Origin: Cristatella mucedo
Taxonomy: Eukaryota > Bryozoa > Phylactolaemata > Cristatellidae
Assembly (NCBI GenBank): GCA_009760855.2
Contig: WPIO01000162.1
Coordinates: 250,001 to 314,000, forward strand
Length of the DNA stretch: 64,000 nt
Reading direction: 5' to 3'
The position numbers and the translations under genes are program-made. Below are positions 1-8,579 of this stretch, one piece after another (the stretch's first letter is position 1; every line of letters starts with the position of its first letter). The notes beneath the pieces are model-generated. The model made no database searches. It saw only the letters and a list, made by a program, of their open reading frames with translations, and was not told the DNA's origin.

Positions 1-214
1 TAATAATCCAAGACCTGCTTAACACTGCTTTGTAGTTTACTGAACGCAATGCAACTTGCAATTATAACAACGTGCCAGCCTGTTTAAGATAAATGCGGGA
101 ATTCATGAGATATCTACGGCGATATTTTATAAAATATTAAAGAAATTGTATGACGCCCTACGAGAACCAAATGTCAAGGTCACTTGTTTCGTTAAAGCTT
201 CTTGTTAAATGTTA

Positions 215-415
215 ACCACCTTGTAAACCACACTTACATGCTGACCCAGTGCATGTCGCCCCTAACCATGGTATTCATGTTATTTATCAAGCATGATATT
301 ACTCACCATTCAATCGCGTTTCCCTTTGCAGCAAATGTAAAGCGCCTAGAAAGAGATTGAGTTCTCTGAGGGCACTTTATCAAGTGCATTATTATTATTA
401 TTATTAAATACCATC
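215..415 (+). mobile_element. LINE-B 3' UTR fragment
   Basis: This is the 3' end of a CR1/L2-type non-LTR retrotransposon, called LINE-B here. It shares with many other copies in the window the stretch around GCATGCTGACCCTGTGCATG, the block AAATGTAAAGCGCCTAGAAA, the phrase GAGTTCTCTGAGGGCACTTT and a terminal (ATT)n run. Only the non-coding 3' part is present, as expected from 5' truncation during target-primed reverse transcription. Confidence 0.85.
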
Positions 416-1010
416 AAGTCAGGAAATGCCAACACGAGTGAAGAGAAGGAGCTCCAAGTGAGAGCGTGTGAGCTTAAACCGGTCTAGATAAGGCCATGCC
501 GAGCAGAGCTTAAGCGTCTCGGCAAGAGTTTAAAAAACCGTCTTTACTGCTCCAGAGCGTTTCCGGTTTCAGAGCGTTGCCCATGCCACCTGCAGCCTAA
601 GCTTTCCCAGAACGCCAGGCGTTAGCCGTCCTAACAGCTAATGCCTGCAATGTAGAAATACTTTGTTTTAGTCCGGCTTAGCTGTGACACAACTGCTGGT
701 CATCTGGCTAATAGGCTGCAGGCCGAGGACTGAGTCGGACAGTGTCGACATTAGTTACGCGTACATTACCATTCCTAGCCTAGGCCAAGCCAGCAGTGTG
801 ACGTCTGGCGACAGTCCTGTGCGACCGATGCTTTGGTGATTGAGCGAATTGCGACACAGCCCACGCGTACAGCAGGAAGGACAAGAAGCCAATAGCAAGC
901 ACACGCGGTAGTGACTTACGGATTCTCCGAACCAGCCAACACACTGCTCCAAAAAGTGGCCGTCTGTGGATTGCAGCACCGTAAGCCACGAATGAACTTC
1001 AAACAGTTAT
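416..1010. other. Unassigned stretch
   Basis: I see no repeat shared with the rest of the window. Two overlapping open frames on the minus strand (755-989) are short and show no recognisable motif or splice context. Base composition is mixed, with a GC-richer part around 480-640. Confidence 0.4.
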
Positions 1011-1014
1011 TACT

Positions 1015-1265
1015 AGTCCTACATAAGCACAATAACGTTGAATCACAGTTACCCACTAAATGCTGTGATAAATAGATGCGTATTCAGGATCTTTTCAATG
1101 TGGTCAAGACAGGGATGTCGCTACGAAAGTCGGAAGTCAGCTCTGAGCTTTGGGTGCTTACGAACTAAAGCCCCGGTCTCCAAATGAATGAAGGTTTGTA
1201 CAAAGTATAGGTACACAGTTACATTCTGAAAAACATGAGGTACGATGCTTCACCTGGTGTGTGAA
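1015..1265 (-). mobile_element. LINE-B 3' coding/UTR fragment (older copy)
   Basis: Reading the minus strand gives the LINE-B C-terminal region: the block before AATCACAG-GACCCACTAAATGCTGT, the phrase corresponding to a length-normal 'TTTAAATGTGGTCAGG' and the 'GGTACGATGCTT' block are all recognisable but diverged. The copy continues at 1485-1640 after a LINE-A fragment in the opposite orientation, so it was probably interrupted. Confidence 0.65.
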
Positions 1266-1289
1266 TGGATACTTAGTTGTATTTGTTTT

Positions 1290-1445
1290 TTTTAACTCAC
1301 AGGAGTCTGGTGCTGCGACAAGTAAACTTAATGAATGCTTTGCTGATGCTCGATCTTTGATTTTTGCACATTTCCTTCAACTTGAGGATGATAAAACCAA
1401 ACTACTAATCATCGGACATCTTAACTGTGCCCTAACAGATCATTA
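1290..1445 (+). mobile_element. LINE-A reverse transcriptase fragment
   Basis: The forward translation (frame of 1261) contains SKLNECFADARS, LEDDKTKLLIIGH. These align with the LINE-A segment EKLNACLPDIRS, LNDDKTELLLIGH that lies just after the catalytic YADD box. It is a short isolated piece about 50 residues long, lying between two parts of an older minus-strand LINE-B. Confidence 0.7.
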
Positions 1446-1484
1446 TCGTATAATGGTTTGTTAATGGTTATAATGGTTGTATAG

Positions 1485-1640
1485 TGGATAATGGTTCGCC
1501 ATAACAGACAAGCCAAGCTGCATAGTGTTAAACAAACTGTAATCGCCTGATGGCAATAGCTGATAGACCTGCAACTAGCGAGTTACAGAAGTCGAGAAGG
1601 GATTCCACATCAGAGACCCAGCTAGCTTTGGCCATGAGCA
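1485..1640 (-). mobile_element. LINE-B C-terminal fragment (older copy, continuation)
   Basis: On the minus strand this matches the LINE-B block encoding the CNSLLAGLP...LQLVQNSAARL region. Shared words include ACAAGCC-AGCTGCA, TGTAATCGCCTGAT and GAGTTACAGAAGTCGAGA. It appears to be the other half of the copy at 1015-1265. Confidence 0.65.
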
Positions 1641-2136
1641 ATTCCCGATTGGCAAAGCACAACTGCAGATAGCTAGAAATAATGATATAAATAGATCACA
1701 GACGTTCCGATGCATCAAGATCACAAATCATCTTAGGAGAAACTGCAAAGACACTGATCGCCTTGATGTTTCTTTCACAGATTTCAGCAAAAGAAACTCA
1801 TAGTCGTATAGCTGCGCTTGTAATCAACGCACGCAGAGATCGGCTAGAACGCCACTGCAACTCGGCGCTCAGAGACATGAGAAATCCCCTAAATTCAATA
1901 AGGGTTCAGCGTCCTCAGCTGTCGTGGATCCCGATGATTTCCAGTCAAGTATACTTCTGTTAAGTTGACCTGGATATTAGCGTAAGAGCGTTGTCGTTGG
2001 CGCGTTCGCATAGGGAGATACTGTACGCCCTGGTTTTGACAAGGGGTTGAAGTGCTCGCCATAAACGAACGAGATCAAGGTGAATACGACTGATGACCGA
2101 AGACGGGGGCTCAAGTCCTGGAGAGAGATTGTTCCC
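1641..2136. other. Unassigned stretch; possible old tRNA-like SINE at 2040-2145
   Basis: Most of this stretch has no recognisable content. Near its end, GGGCTCAAGTCCTGG resembles a Pol III B box and the sequence ends in (AAAT)n, which would fit a decayed tRNA-derived SINE. The A box is not convincing, so I do not call it a separate element. Confidence 0.25.
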
Positions 2137-2148
2137 TTGGATAAATAA

Positions 2149-2218
<70 letters not shown>
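2137..2218. repeat. Compound microsatellite (AAAT)n-(AT)n-(AG)n
   Basis: A run of AAAT units passes into an uninterrupted (AT)n from about 2153 to 2186 and then (AG)n to 2218. It directly abuts the left arm of the foldback element at 2220. Confidence 0.95.
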
Positions 2219-2219
<1 letters not shown>

Positions 2220-2220
<1 letters not shown>

Positions 2221-2405
2221 TAAATAGCATTTGTGACGTAGACTATTCGGAAGTAAAAACTCATTTTGCCACTTTGCCTGCGGTTACATTGCTTGTTTAA
2301 AAAAATATATATATTTGTTATCTCCCAAAATACTAAGCAGGCAATGTAACTGGATGCAAAGTGAGTATTTACTTTCGAATAGACAACGTCACCAATGCTA
2401 TTTAG
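2220..2405. mobile_element. Palindromic foldback element (MITE-like)
   Basis: The left arm (2220-2299) and the reverse complement of the right arm (2334-2405) are near-identical for 70-80 bases. They start CTAAATAGCATT and share GTGACGT, CTATTCG, AAGTAAA, ACTCA, TTTGC and GTTACATTGC. The loop is about 34 bases, mostly A/T. There is no coding capacity. Long terminal inverted repeats around a tiny core are typical of non-autonomous DNA transposons (MITEs). I cannot identify the superfamily, and the target-site duplication is obscured by the adjoining AG microsatellite. Confidence 0.75.
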
Positions 2406-2476
2406 ATTTTTAGAGCTGTAGAACGTGGCATCACGGACGAAGTGATCTGATTTACATATGGATATAAGGATATATA

Positions 2477-2575
2477 CAGTCAGCTCTCAACTTACAAATA
2501 AGATATAGACTGGAAAACCTGTCGTACGTAGAGTTTCCGTAAGTCGAGAATGGCATGTTACACGTTCTACTACGA
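2477..2575 (+). mobile_element. Possible pogo/Tigger-like terminal region
   Basis: TA followed by CAGTCAGCTCTCAACTTAC resembles the TA target plus CAGT...CTCGACTTACG-type termini of pogo/Tigger-like transposons. It is followed by the phrase TTTCCGTAAGTCGAGAA. I found no matching opposite terminus and no transposase, so this is a terminus-like remnant only. Confidence 0.3.
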
Positions 2576-3090
2576 TACGTTCTGAAAAGAAACAAAGAGG
2601 TAAGCAAATTGAATCTTTTTACAAATACATGAAAAATAAGAAGTAAATAAGAACAGGCGCCGGTACGTCCGAGGAGTACTATCTGTTGACGAAATGGTTC
2701 GGCCCAGCGCTTAAGTTGCTCGCCATTTTCCGTAGGATACTCATTTTCTCCTAAATGGTAATTGCTCTCCTTTGCTTCTTTTCTACTCCAGCAGGAGAGG
2801 TGTTGCTTTTGAATTTTTAAGCTATATCAAAATGAGCACAATATCAAATGAAGAAGTAAATATTATTAAATTAAGATTAGACTAGCGAATGGTAAAAAAA
2901 AGATACTCTCGAGAAGGTGAGCCCTCGGTAGCCACAATGCATAGCGGTCACACGTCGTTGTGCGGATTTTGAGAGCTTTCATGAATACATTTGTATTTTC
3001 AATTTTTTTGCGGGACAGTGGCCGAGTTCTTATCTGAAAAATTTCCTTAGTCTAACCATCGTAAATAAGGTTTTAACTATTTGCGTATAG
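2576..3090. other. Unassigned stretch
   Basis: AT-rich sequence with short open frames only. I see no shared repeat and no convincing protein motif. It may include the body of the element whose terminus is suggested at 2477. Confidence 0.35.
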
Positions 3091-3095
3091 ATACA

Positions 3096-3103
3096 TATAA
3101 AAA
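3096..3103 (+). promoter_or_regulatory. TATA-like box upstream of the GC-rich block
   Basis: TATAAAAA lies about 20-30 bases upstream of the abrupt switch into CpG-rich sequence. The placement would suit a core promoter reading rightwards into the GC block. No transcript evidence is visible and such octamers are common by chance in AT-rich DNA. Confidence 0.2.
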
Positions 3104-3109
3104 CGTGTG

Positions 3110-4510
3110 CAGTCGCAGCTGCATAGCGGCGGCTGAGCTGCTGAAGCAGGCAGGCGCCGCCACTAATGCTCCGAGCCGGTAGCCGGCTTGAATCGCCATT
3201 GAGCACGGTCGAATTGAACAATGCAAGCGCGACGGGTACGCTCGCCTCGCAAGGCATTAGAAGACACGATTCAGGCTAGGCGAATCGTCACTGAAGCAAT
3301 AGTGGGAAAACTGCGTTAAAAAGGTCAAGATATGCAAGACGGGTCACTTTGTTCACTTCCCGATTACGCTCGAAGCTGCTGGCTTCGTACTTCATAGCTC
3401 GGCTTTTGCCGGCGACGGCGCCAGACCGAGCAGCGGGCGCTCCAGCGGTGCCGAGAGGCCACGAGGGTCACGTGGGCTGCGGTCACGGAGCTGCTCGGTC
3501 GCGAGGGCTGCGACGACGACGGCTGGGCGCCGAACCGTCGCTTCCACGGCTCCAGGCGCCCGCAGAACGGGAGAGCAGCGCTCGACTCGGCCGCCACCTT
3601 TCCTTTGCATTCCCAGCATGTCCTTTGCGCGGCCGGCGACCGTCGACCGTCGAGCGAGAAAGCTGGGCGGCCGGTCGCCGAGCCAGCGTCGGTGACCTCG
3701 CCTCGCCGGCCCGCGATATCGGCGCTCGGACCCGACGTCGCGTCGCCTACTGAAGCGTCGCCTGAGGCCAGAGCGGAGCTACGGCCGCAGGCTACCAGCC
3801 TCCGCCTCCGTGCGCCGCCGATCGGCCGGCCGCCGCCAGCGATCCTCCTCCGCCTCGGCCGTTGAGTTCCGTTAGGCTCCGCCAGCGCCCGCCGCCGCTG
3901 CCCGTTTGTGCGTCGCCATTGCTGCGCCGCCGTCGCATCGCCGTTCACGCCGCGACGGCCAACGGCTCGGACGTCTCGCCATCGCAGAGCGACGAGTCGA
4001 GACGAACGAGTCGCCGCCGCGAGAGCTACGGCGGCTGCTGCCGCGGCGGCTCGACTACGGGGCGCTGCTGAAGGCACCGCCGAAGGCGCCGCGGGCTCCC
4101 GAGCGCCACCCGGCGCCCACTGCTGACTGCCTCTGGCGCCATCGCAGCTAGCCTGCTGCCCACTTCATTCGCTCGCTGCTTTCCGCCGCCGCCGCGACGG
4201 CGCTCCACTGCCTGCCGCCTCCGGGGCAGGCGCCGTTGGCGGTTGACCGTTCCCATCTAGCCGCAGTGGCGGCGGCGGCGCTACTGCCTGCGATCGTCGG
4301 CTCCACCCTGCCTCTGCTGGTGGGTTGGAGCACATCCGACGTCGCCTCGCTAGGATGGTCGTAGGCCGCGGCCAGCAGGCAGGGCTCGAGGCCCCACAGT
4401 GGGCCGTCGGTGCACAAGGCCAGCCGCATTGAGCCGCCTCCACCGCTGGTCCCCGCTCGATTGAACGCTGTGACGACGAGGTCCAGCTCGCTTCCTGTCG
4501 CCTAATAAAA
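3110..4510. other. GC-rich, CpG-dense block (CpG-island-like)
   Basis: About 1.4 kb of very GC-rich sequence with abundant CpG, CCG and GCC clusters stands out sharply from AT-rich flanks on both sides. Several long overlapping frames are open on both strands (the longest is minus 3364-4077), but their translations are Arg/Ala/Pro/Ser-rich and low-complexity with no recognisable domain, as expected by chance in stop-poor GC-rich DNA. It could be an unmethylated CpG island with a promoter or first exon, or DNA of different origin. No splice signal decides between these. Confidence 0.6.
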
Positions 4511-4674
4511 TGAAATGCCGGCAAAGACCGATGGGATAACCGGTAGAATGGCGATATCCGGAAAGCCGACTTAGGATGACGAGCTTTCGCAGCCCGAGGT
4601 GTTCTGATGAGGGGGGTTAGGCAAAACTGGACTCGCAGTGGCGGAACTAGGGTGCAGGGGCTGCGTTTGCCACC

Positions 4675-4800
4675 CCCTTGATAATAATAATAATAATTAT
4701 TATTATTATACCTTGATATAGCGCCCTCAGAGAAATCAATTTATTTTTACGCACTGTACGTTTGCTGTGAAAGAAGTGCGATTGAATGGTTAGGATTTGG
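4675..4800 (-). mobile_element. LINE-B 3' tail
   Basis: On the minus strand the tail signature (GAGGGCGCTATATCAAGG followed by ATT repeats) is clear. At the end, AATAAT repeats turn into ATTATT repeats, giving a small palindrome at 4680-4708. Only about 120 bases of 3' UTR remain. Confidence 0.75.
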
Positions 4801-4822
4801 TGATCGATAATGTCAAAAGCTT

Positions 4823-4853
4823 ATTCTCTCTGCTTAAAATAAGCAGAGAGAAT
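4823..4853. repeat. Perfect 14-bp inverted repeat (hairpin)
   Basis: ATTCTCTCTGCTTA is followed by AAA and its exact reverse complement TAAGCAGAGAGAAT. It is not followed by a T-run or by the CTAG end of a Helitron. Function is unknown. Confidence 0.8.
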
Positions 4854-5019
4854 CTACCAAAGTCTTTATTCCTGAGTAGGTCGTTATACACCTGAAGCAA
4901 TGCAAACTTTGTGGGAGTGCTTAGCACTAAAATCAGACTGAAACTAACAAGCTAAGTTTGACTTTTTAATTTATTAGTTCTTCTGGTCTGCAACTACTCG
5001 AGCACTATACACTACTACA

Positions 5020-5080
5020 CCTTCTTCCAAAGTTCTCTTAGGGCACTATATCAAGTGTATCATTATTATTATTATTGTTT
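5020..5080 (+). mobile_element. LINE-B tail tip
   Basis: A very short piece reads AAAGTTCTCTTAGGGCACTA followed by TATCAAGTGTATC and ATT repeats, matching the last ~55 bases of LINE-B. It lies just upstream of a LINE-B endonuclease fragment. Confidence 0.6.
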
Positions 5081-5099
5081 ACACCACTAAATCTATCTA

Positions 5100-5780
5100 A
5101 ACTGAAGATGGAGTTGCTATTTACAACCACTCTAACATTGATTTAAAGCCGTTTGCACTCCACTCGAAGCAGTCTTTCGAATGTATTGTCTTAAGTTCAC
5201 GAAACAACAAGCTACCAATGGTGGCAGTAATAGTAATAATAATAATAATACACTTGATAAATTACCCTCAGAGAACTAAATCTCTTTCTAGTCACTTTAC
5301 ATTTGCTGCAAAGGAAACACAATCGATAGGCGAGTGGTATCACGCTTGATAAACAACAAGAATAACATGGTTAGGGGTGACATGCACAGGGTCAGAATGC
5401 AAGTGTGCTTAGTAGCAGCATGCAACAGTGTTAGTGCTCATAATCACACAACAGACGAATCACAGGGAACCACTAAATGCTGTCACAGATGGGTGCGTTT
5501 TTAATTTCTTTTTAAATGCTGTCAAGTCAGGGGATGTCGTGAGTAGCCTATCATTATCCAGATACCAAGTCTTAATTTTTCTCAGACTTCTCCGACCTCA
5601 TTTCGATGCTGTTTCCAAGAAATCAACGCTTCATCGTCATGGGTCATTTTACCATTCGTTTTGATAACTTTTACGATGGCTTTAGAACCAAAATTTTGTG
5701 CACTGACCGACTCACTGTCTCGTTTAGGTCATGTATATGGCCTAACTCACACCAAGGGAAAATTTGCAATGGGAAAGTAC
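5100..5780 (+). pseudogene. LINE-B endonuclease fragment, interrupted by another LINE-B
   Basis: The first part (5100-5230) corresponds to the start of the LINE-B apurinic-like endonuclease domain seen at 8570-8700 and 63960-64000. The second part (5551-5780) carries the GNQRFIVMGHF-like block that matches GNRSFLVMDDFNVHFDN in the longer copy (the family motif GDFN-H), followed by LTHTKG. Between the parts lies a minus-strand LINE-B 3' fragment (5231-5550). Both parts contain stops and frameshifts. As a family the domain nicks target DNA for reverse transcription; this copy is dead. Confidence 0.65.
5231..5550 (-). mobile_element. LINE-B 3' fragment nested in LINE-B
   Basis: The (ATT)n tail, CTCTGAGGGTAATTTATCAA block, 3' UTR and last coding residues of LINE-B read on the minus strand. 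The flanks GTGGCAGTAATAGTA and GTAGCCTATCATTATCC would rejoin into the uninterrupted endonuclease sequence of the 8.7-kb copy, so this is a genuine insertion into an older LINE-B. Confidence 0.8.
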
Positions 5781-6440
5781 GCAGGGCCCAGTCCCCAGCG
5801 CCCCCCCCACCTTTCTACTCCTCCCGAACGCCAGCAATGAGAAAATGACACCCAAATTCTTCTCGGTGAGCAACGGCTTTGTTTGCGTCAAATACATGCG
5901 GCGACGATATGCTACAAGCTTTCATTAATTGCGGCAAGTGGCTCCACCAACTTGTGCTTGTGGGTCTTGCCCCTACGCAGAAATCTACTGGTCGTACTCT
6001 CTCTCTCTCTCTCCCATAGATGAAGTTCCTGGCTCCACCACTGGACCAGCGGTGGTCACTCTATGAAGGCTCAACAGGAAGTTCGTAAGTTAACTAAGCA
6101 CCAGAGAGAGAACTGTAGATAATTTTAATCCTTTTAATACGCAATTTTCAGAAAGACTAACTTAACTCTGTAATATCTATCCTGGAACTTTACACCTCGC
6201 TGCAGGAGAAAATACTACCAAAGATAATAGACATGTTGTAGCGTGCCTAGACGAGGTGTAAAAACTCACAAGTAGACGATCAATCCACAGGTCCATAAAA
6301 TGCTTGATCCACCAACGTGCGCGAAATCTTGCACAGGCAATCGCTCGAAGCAAAGAGAAACAACAGGCAAGTTTACCGGAGCACCTAGACGTCGTCAGCG
6401 AAACGGACGCATAATCTTCCCTAAAGACGTCTTCATCGAT
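5781..6440. other. Unassigned stretch
   Basis: No recognised gene or repeat family. It contains a C-rich run near 5800 and a (CT)n tract at 5997-6014. The forward open frame from 6300 is discussed with the tandem repeat that follows. Confidence 0.35.
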
Positions 6441-6494
6441 GCTAGGTCAACGCTGCACGCTAGGTCAACGCTGCACGCTAGGTCAACGCTGCAC
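6441..6494. repeat. 18-bp tandem triplicate
   Basis: Three exact copies of GCTAGGTCAACGCTGCAC lie head to tail. The unit length is a multiple of three, so frames stay open across it and encode a repeated hexapeptide in a 152-codon open frame (6300-6758) with no recognised domain. Each unit contains AGGTCA, the nuclear-receptor half-site word. Confidence 0.95.
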
Positions 6495-6977
6495 GTGCCT
6501 CACCTCCTCTGCTGCAGTCGGGTGCCAGTCGCTCGCTGTCTGCTCATCCGCACCCGAGCGTGGGAGCCTCTCCGAGCTTCCGTTCGTTTCCCCCGTCGAT
6601 CGCTTCCGTTCATTCTTAGACGAGCGTCCGGAGTCAGCTGGGACACGGGGCGGCTGACACGAGTGCGGCATCGCATTCGCCTTCAGTTTTGGATTACGCC
6701 TGGCGTTTGGCTTCAGCAGCTTGGGCATTTCGCGCCCCTTCGACATCTGCTTGGATGAATCTCGCCTCGTCGACATGCTTACCAGTGCAATCTGATAGTC
6801 CGATACTGACTGTTATCTGTCGCCAATAAGCAAATGTACACACCTGCCAATCTGTGACTCGAGCTATTTGTAAGTGTGTATTTATTGCTTATACCTAAAT
6901 AGAAAGAGATAGGGAGATACCATATATATATATATAATTAATTTATAAAACAGTGACAGAATATAACACACACAGAA
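6495..6977. other. Unassigned stretch, GC-richer first half
   Basis: The first ~280 bases are GC-rich and keep frames open on both strands without a recognisable motif. The rest is AT-rich with a short (TA)n. I find no copy elsewhere in the window. Confidence 0.35.
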
Positions 6978-7110
6978 ATATAATTTATTTCTATAGCGCC
7001 CCAAGAGAACTTAATCTCTATTTAGGTGCTTCACATATGCCTCGGGGCTCGAGCCCACGACCTCAGTCGGCGCGAGCACCATAACCACTAGACCAAACCA
7101 GCTCGGCAAT
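6978..7110 (-). mobile_element. SINE family 1 (tRNA-derived), copy 1
   Basis: On the minus strand the element starts GAGCTGGTTTGGTCTAGTGG with a Pol III A box (complement at 7085-7095). A B box around GGTCGTGGGCTCGAGCCC (complement at 7044-7062) follows. The head is therefore tRNA-like. The 3' part reads CACCTAAATAGAGATTAAG, then TTCTCTTGGGGCGCTATAGA and AAT repeats, and resembles the LINE-B 3' tail. Such tail sharing lets a SINE borrow the LINE reverse transcriptase. A (TA)n tract follows the head side. Confidence 0.85.
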
Positions 7111-7111
7111 G

Positions 7112-7176
<65 letters not shown>
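7108..7176. repeat. (TA)n microsatellite
   Basis: An almost uninterrupted TA run of about 65 bases follows the head of the SINE. The forward open frame through it (Tyr-Ile repeats) is an artefact. Confidence 0.95.
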
Positions 7177-7182
<6 letters not shown>

Positions 7183-7194
7183 ATCGAATACGTA

Positions 7195-7335
7195 CAAAGT
7201 GGTACCTCAGCTTACAAGTTTAACTCATTCCATGTCGGAGCTCGTAACTCAAATTGCTGGTATGTCAAATCTATTTTCCCCATTGAAATGCCATTAATTC
7301 GTTCCGGACCCCCAAAAAATACTGCAATTTGTATC
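7195..7335 (+). mobile_element. Repeat D, copy 1 (non-autonomous element)
   Basis: It shares with the reverse complement of 51925-52065 the words CGGAGCTCGT-ACTC, GTCAAAT, ATTTTCCCCAT and a start near TACCT--CTTA. It has no coding capacity. Elements with a start like GTACCT-GACTTACGAGTTTAA are widespread in animal genomes and I take this to be one, but I cannot assign a transposon superfamily. Confidence 0.55.
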
Positions 7336-8145
7336 CATTGTTTTTAAATTAAAAAGTGATTATAAATAACGAATACTATTTTAAAAACGATACAATAGAA
7401 TCTCTTGAAATAAAGGGGTTTTATTAATCCGAATGAACGGGAGGCACTTGGAGATCAGAAGACTTGAAGATGCTAAGGGAGTTAGAGGATAAAGGCTGAA
7501 ATGAACATTTAATTCTTATTTGGAGATTTTTTTCGCCGGGCCTTCCTCGGTTTCAGTGTATTGGCTGGGCCTTTACGGGGACGCGCCGATTGTTATCAGT
7601 TATGCGATGAACTCTCACACGATGACATTACCTAAATAAAGTACAGTACGTACTTGGCTGTTCCTGCGGAAATTGGATTTAACACCAGAATCTGGTGATC
7701 TTGTGGGTCCAAGCACCACGACGGCTCACTCGATTTAAGTCTGGGAGCGAACCAACAGGCCTGCACTGGGCGTCACATCCGGATCGTAGGGCAGCGTCTC
7801 GCAACGGAACGTCGTTCGCTGCCCTACCCTTACCGGCCTGAGTAACCACACGCAGCGTGACGTTTGCTGCGGCAGAGAGGGTTGGGTATCTGATGCTGCA
7901 CAATTTAAGCTCTCAGTTTGCTCGTCAATGGCTAGACCAGCGTACTTATGTTTGGAAATATTTCGTTCTTTAAATCTTGAAATCACGTACGATGGCTAAC
8001 CGAAACATCCATTCTAAGACCGTCCATTTTAGGCATCGTAAAAATCTTTACAGGAGCCGTATCAATTGTTCGATGATACAATGGCCGTGTCGGCACGAGG
8101 AAGAACAAACAATTGCTCACACGACTCTAAAATGCGGTAAAGAAC
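7336..8145. other. Unassigned stretch
   Basis: No recognised domain or shared repeat. Minus-strand frames at 7679-7986 overlap each other and have no motif. Confidence 0.35.
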
Positions 8146-8149
8146 AAGT

Positions 8150-8260
8150 CACTAGCTACCCTCTCATCAAATGCCATCAAATCGGGGGATATCGTGAGGT
8201 CAGAAGGAACTGGGTTCCAGGCTTTGGAAGCATAGGAACGTAAGTCATTAAGTCTTTAGT
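8150..8260 (-). mobile_element. LINE-B fragment (old)
   Basis: The words ATCAAATCGGGGGATATCGT and GGTTCCAGGCTTTGGAAGCA match the LINE-B C-terminal block (AGGTCAGGGGATGTTCTGA, GTTCCAGGCTTTGGGAGCAT). About 110 bases remain, strongly diverged. Confidence 0.55.
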
Positions 8261-8579
8261 GGGATTTAAGTGACATAGGAGAGCGAAGCAGAAGAGGTTT
8301 TGTTTTGTGAATCGCAACCTCTGCGGCTCCTGGCAAAAGTCTTGAGATTACTAAGGCAACATTTTGTTTTCGCTGAAGCGGCCTTTCAAAAGTCAGCTCT
8401 GAAGGCTGGCAGGCCAACGGGCCGCCGGCATTGACCTCGGCAAGTTAGTCGCACGCAGCAGCCGCGTATCTCGAAGTTTCTCTCAAAAAAATCAATAAAC
8501 TGCCCGACAATTAAAGACGCTACCCCATCTGGTTTCACGTTCTTTCACACCCGTAGAGCAATCAAAACTTGAGGTGAAG

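Noticed and set aside
3364-4077. A 237-codon minus-strand open frame, and other long frames, in the GC-rich block
   Set aside because: Several frames on both strands are open at once and encode Arg/Ala/Ser low-complexity sequence. This is expected where stop codons are rare, not evidence for a protein.
7109-7297. Open frame with Tyr-Ile repeats (also 51272-51544 and 56385-56760)
   Set aside because: These are translations of (TA)n or (CT)n microsatellites.
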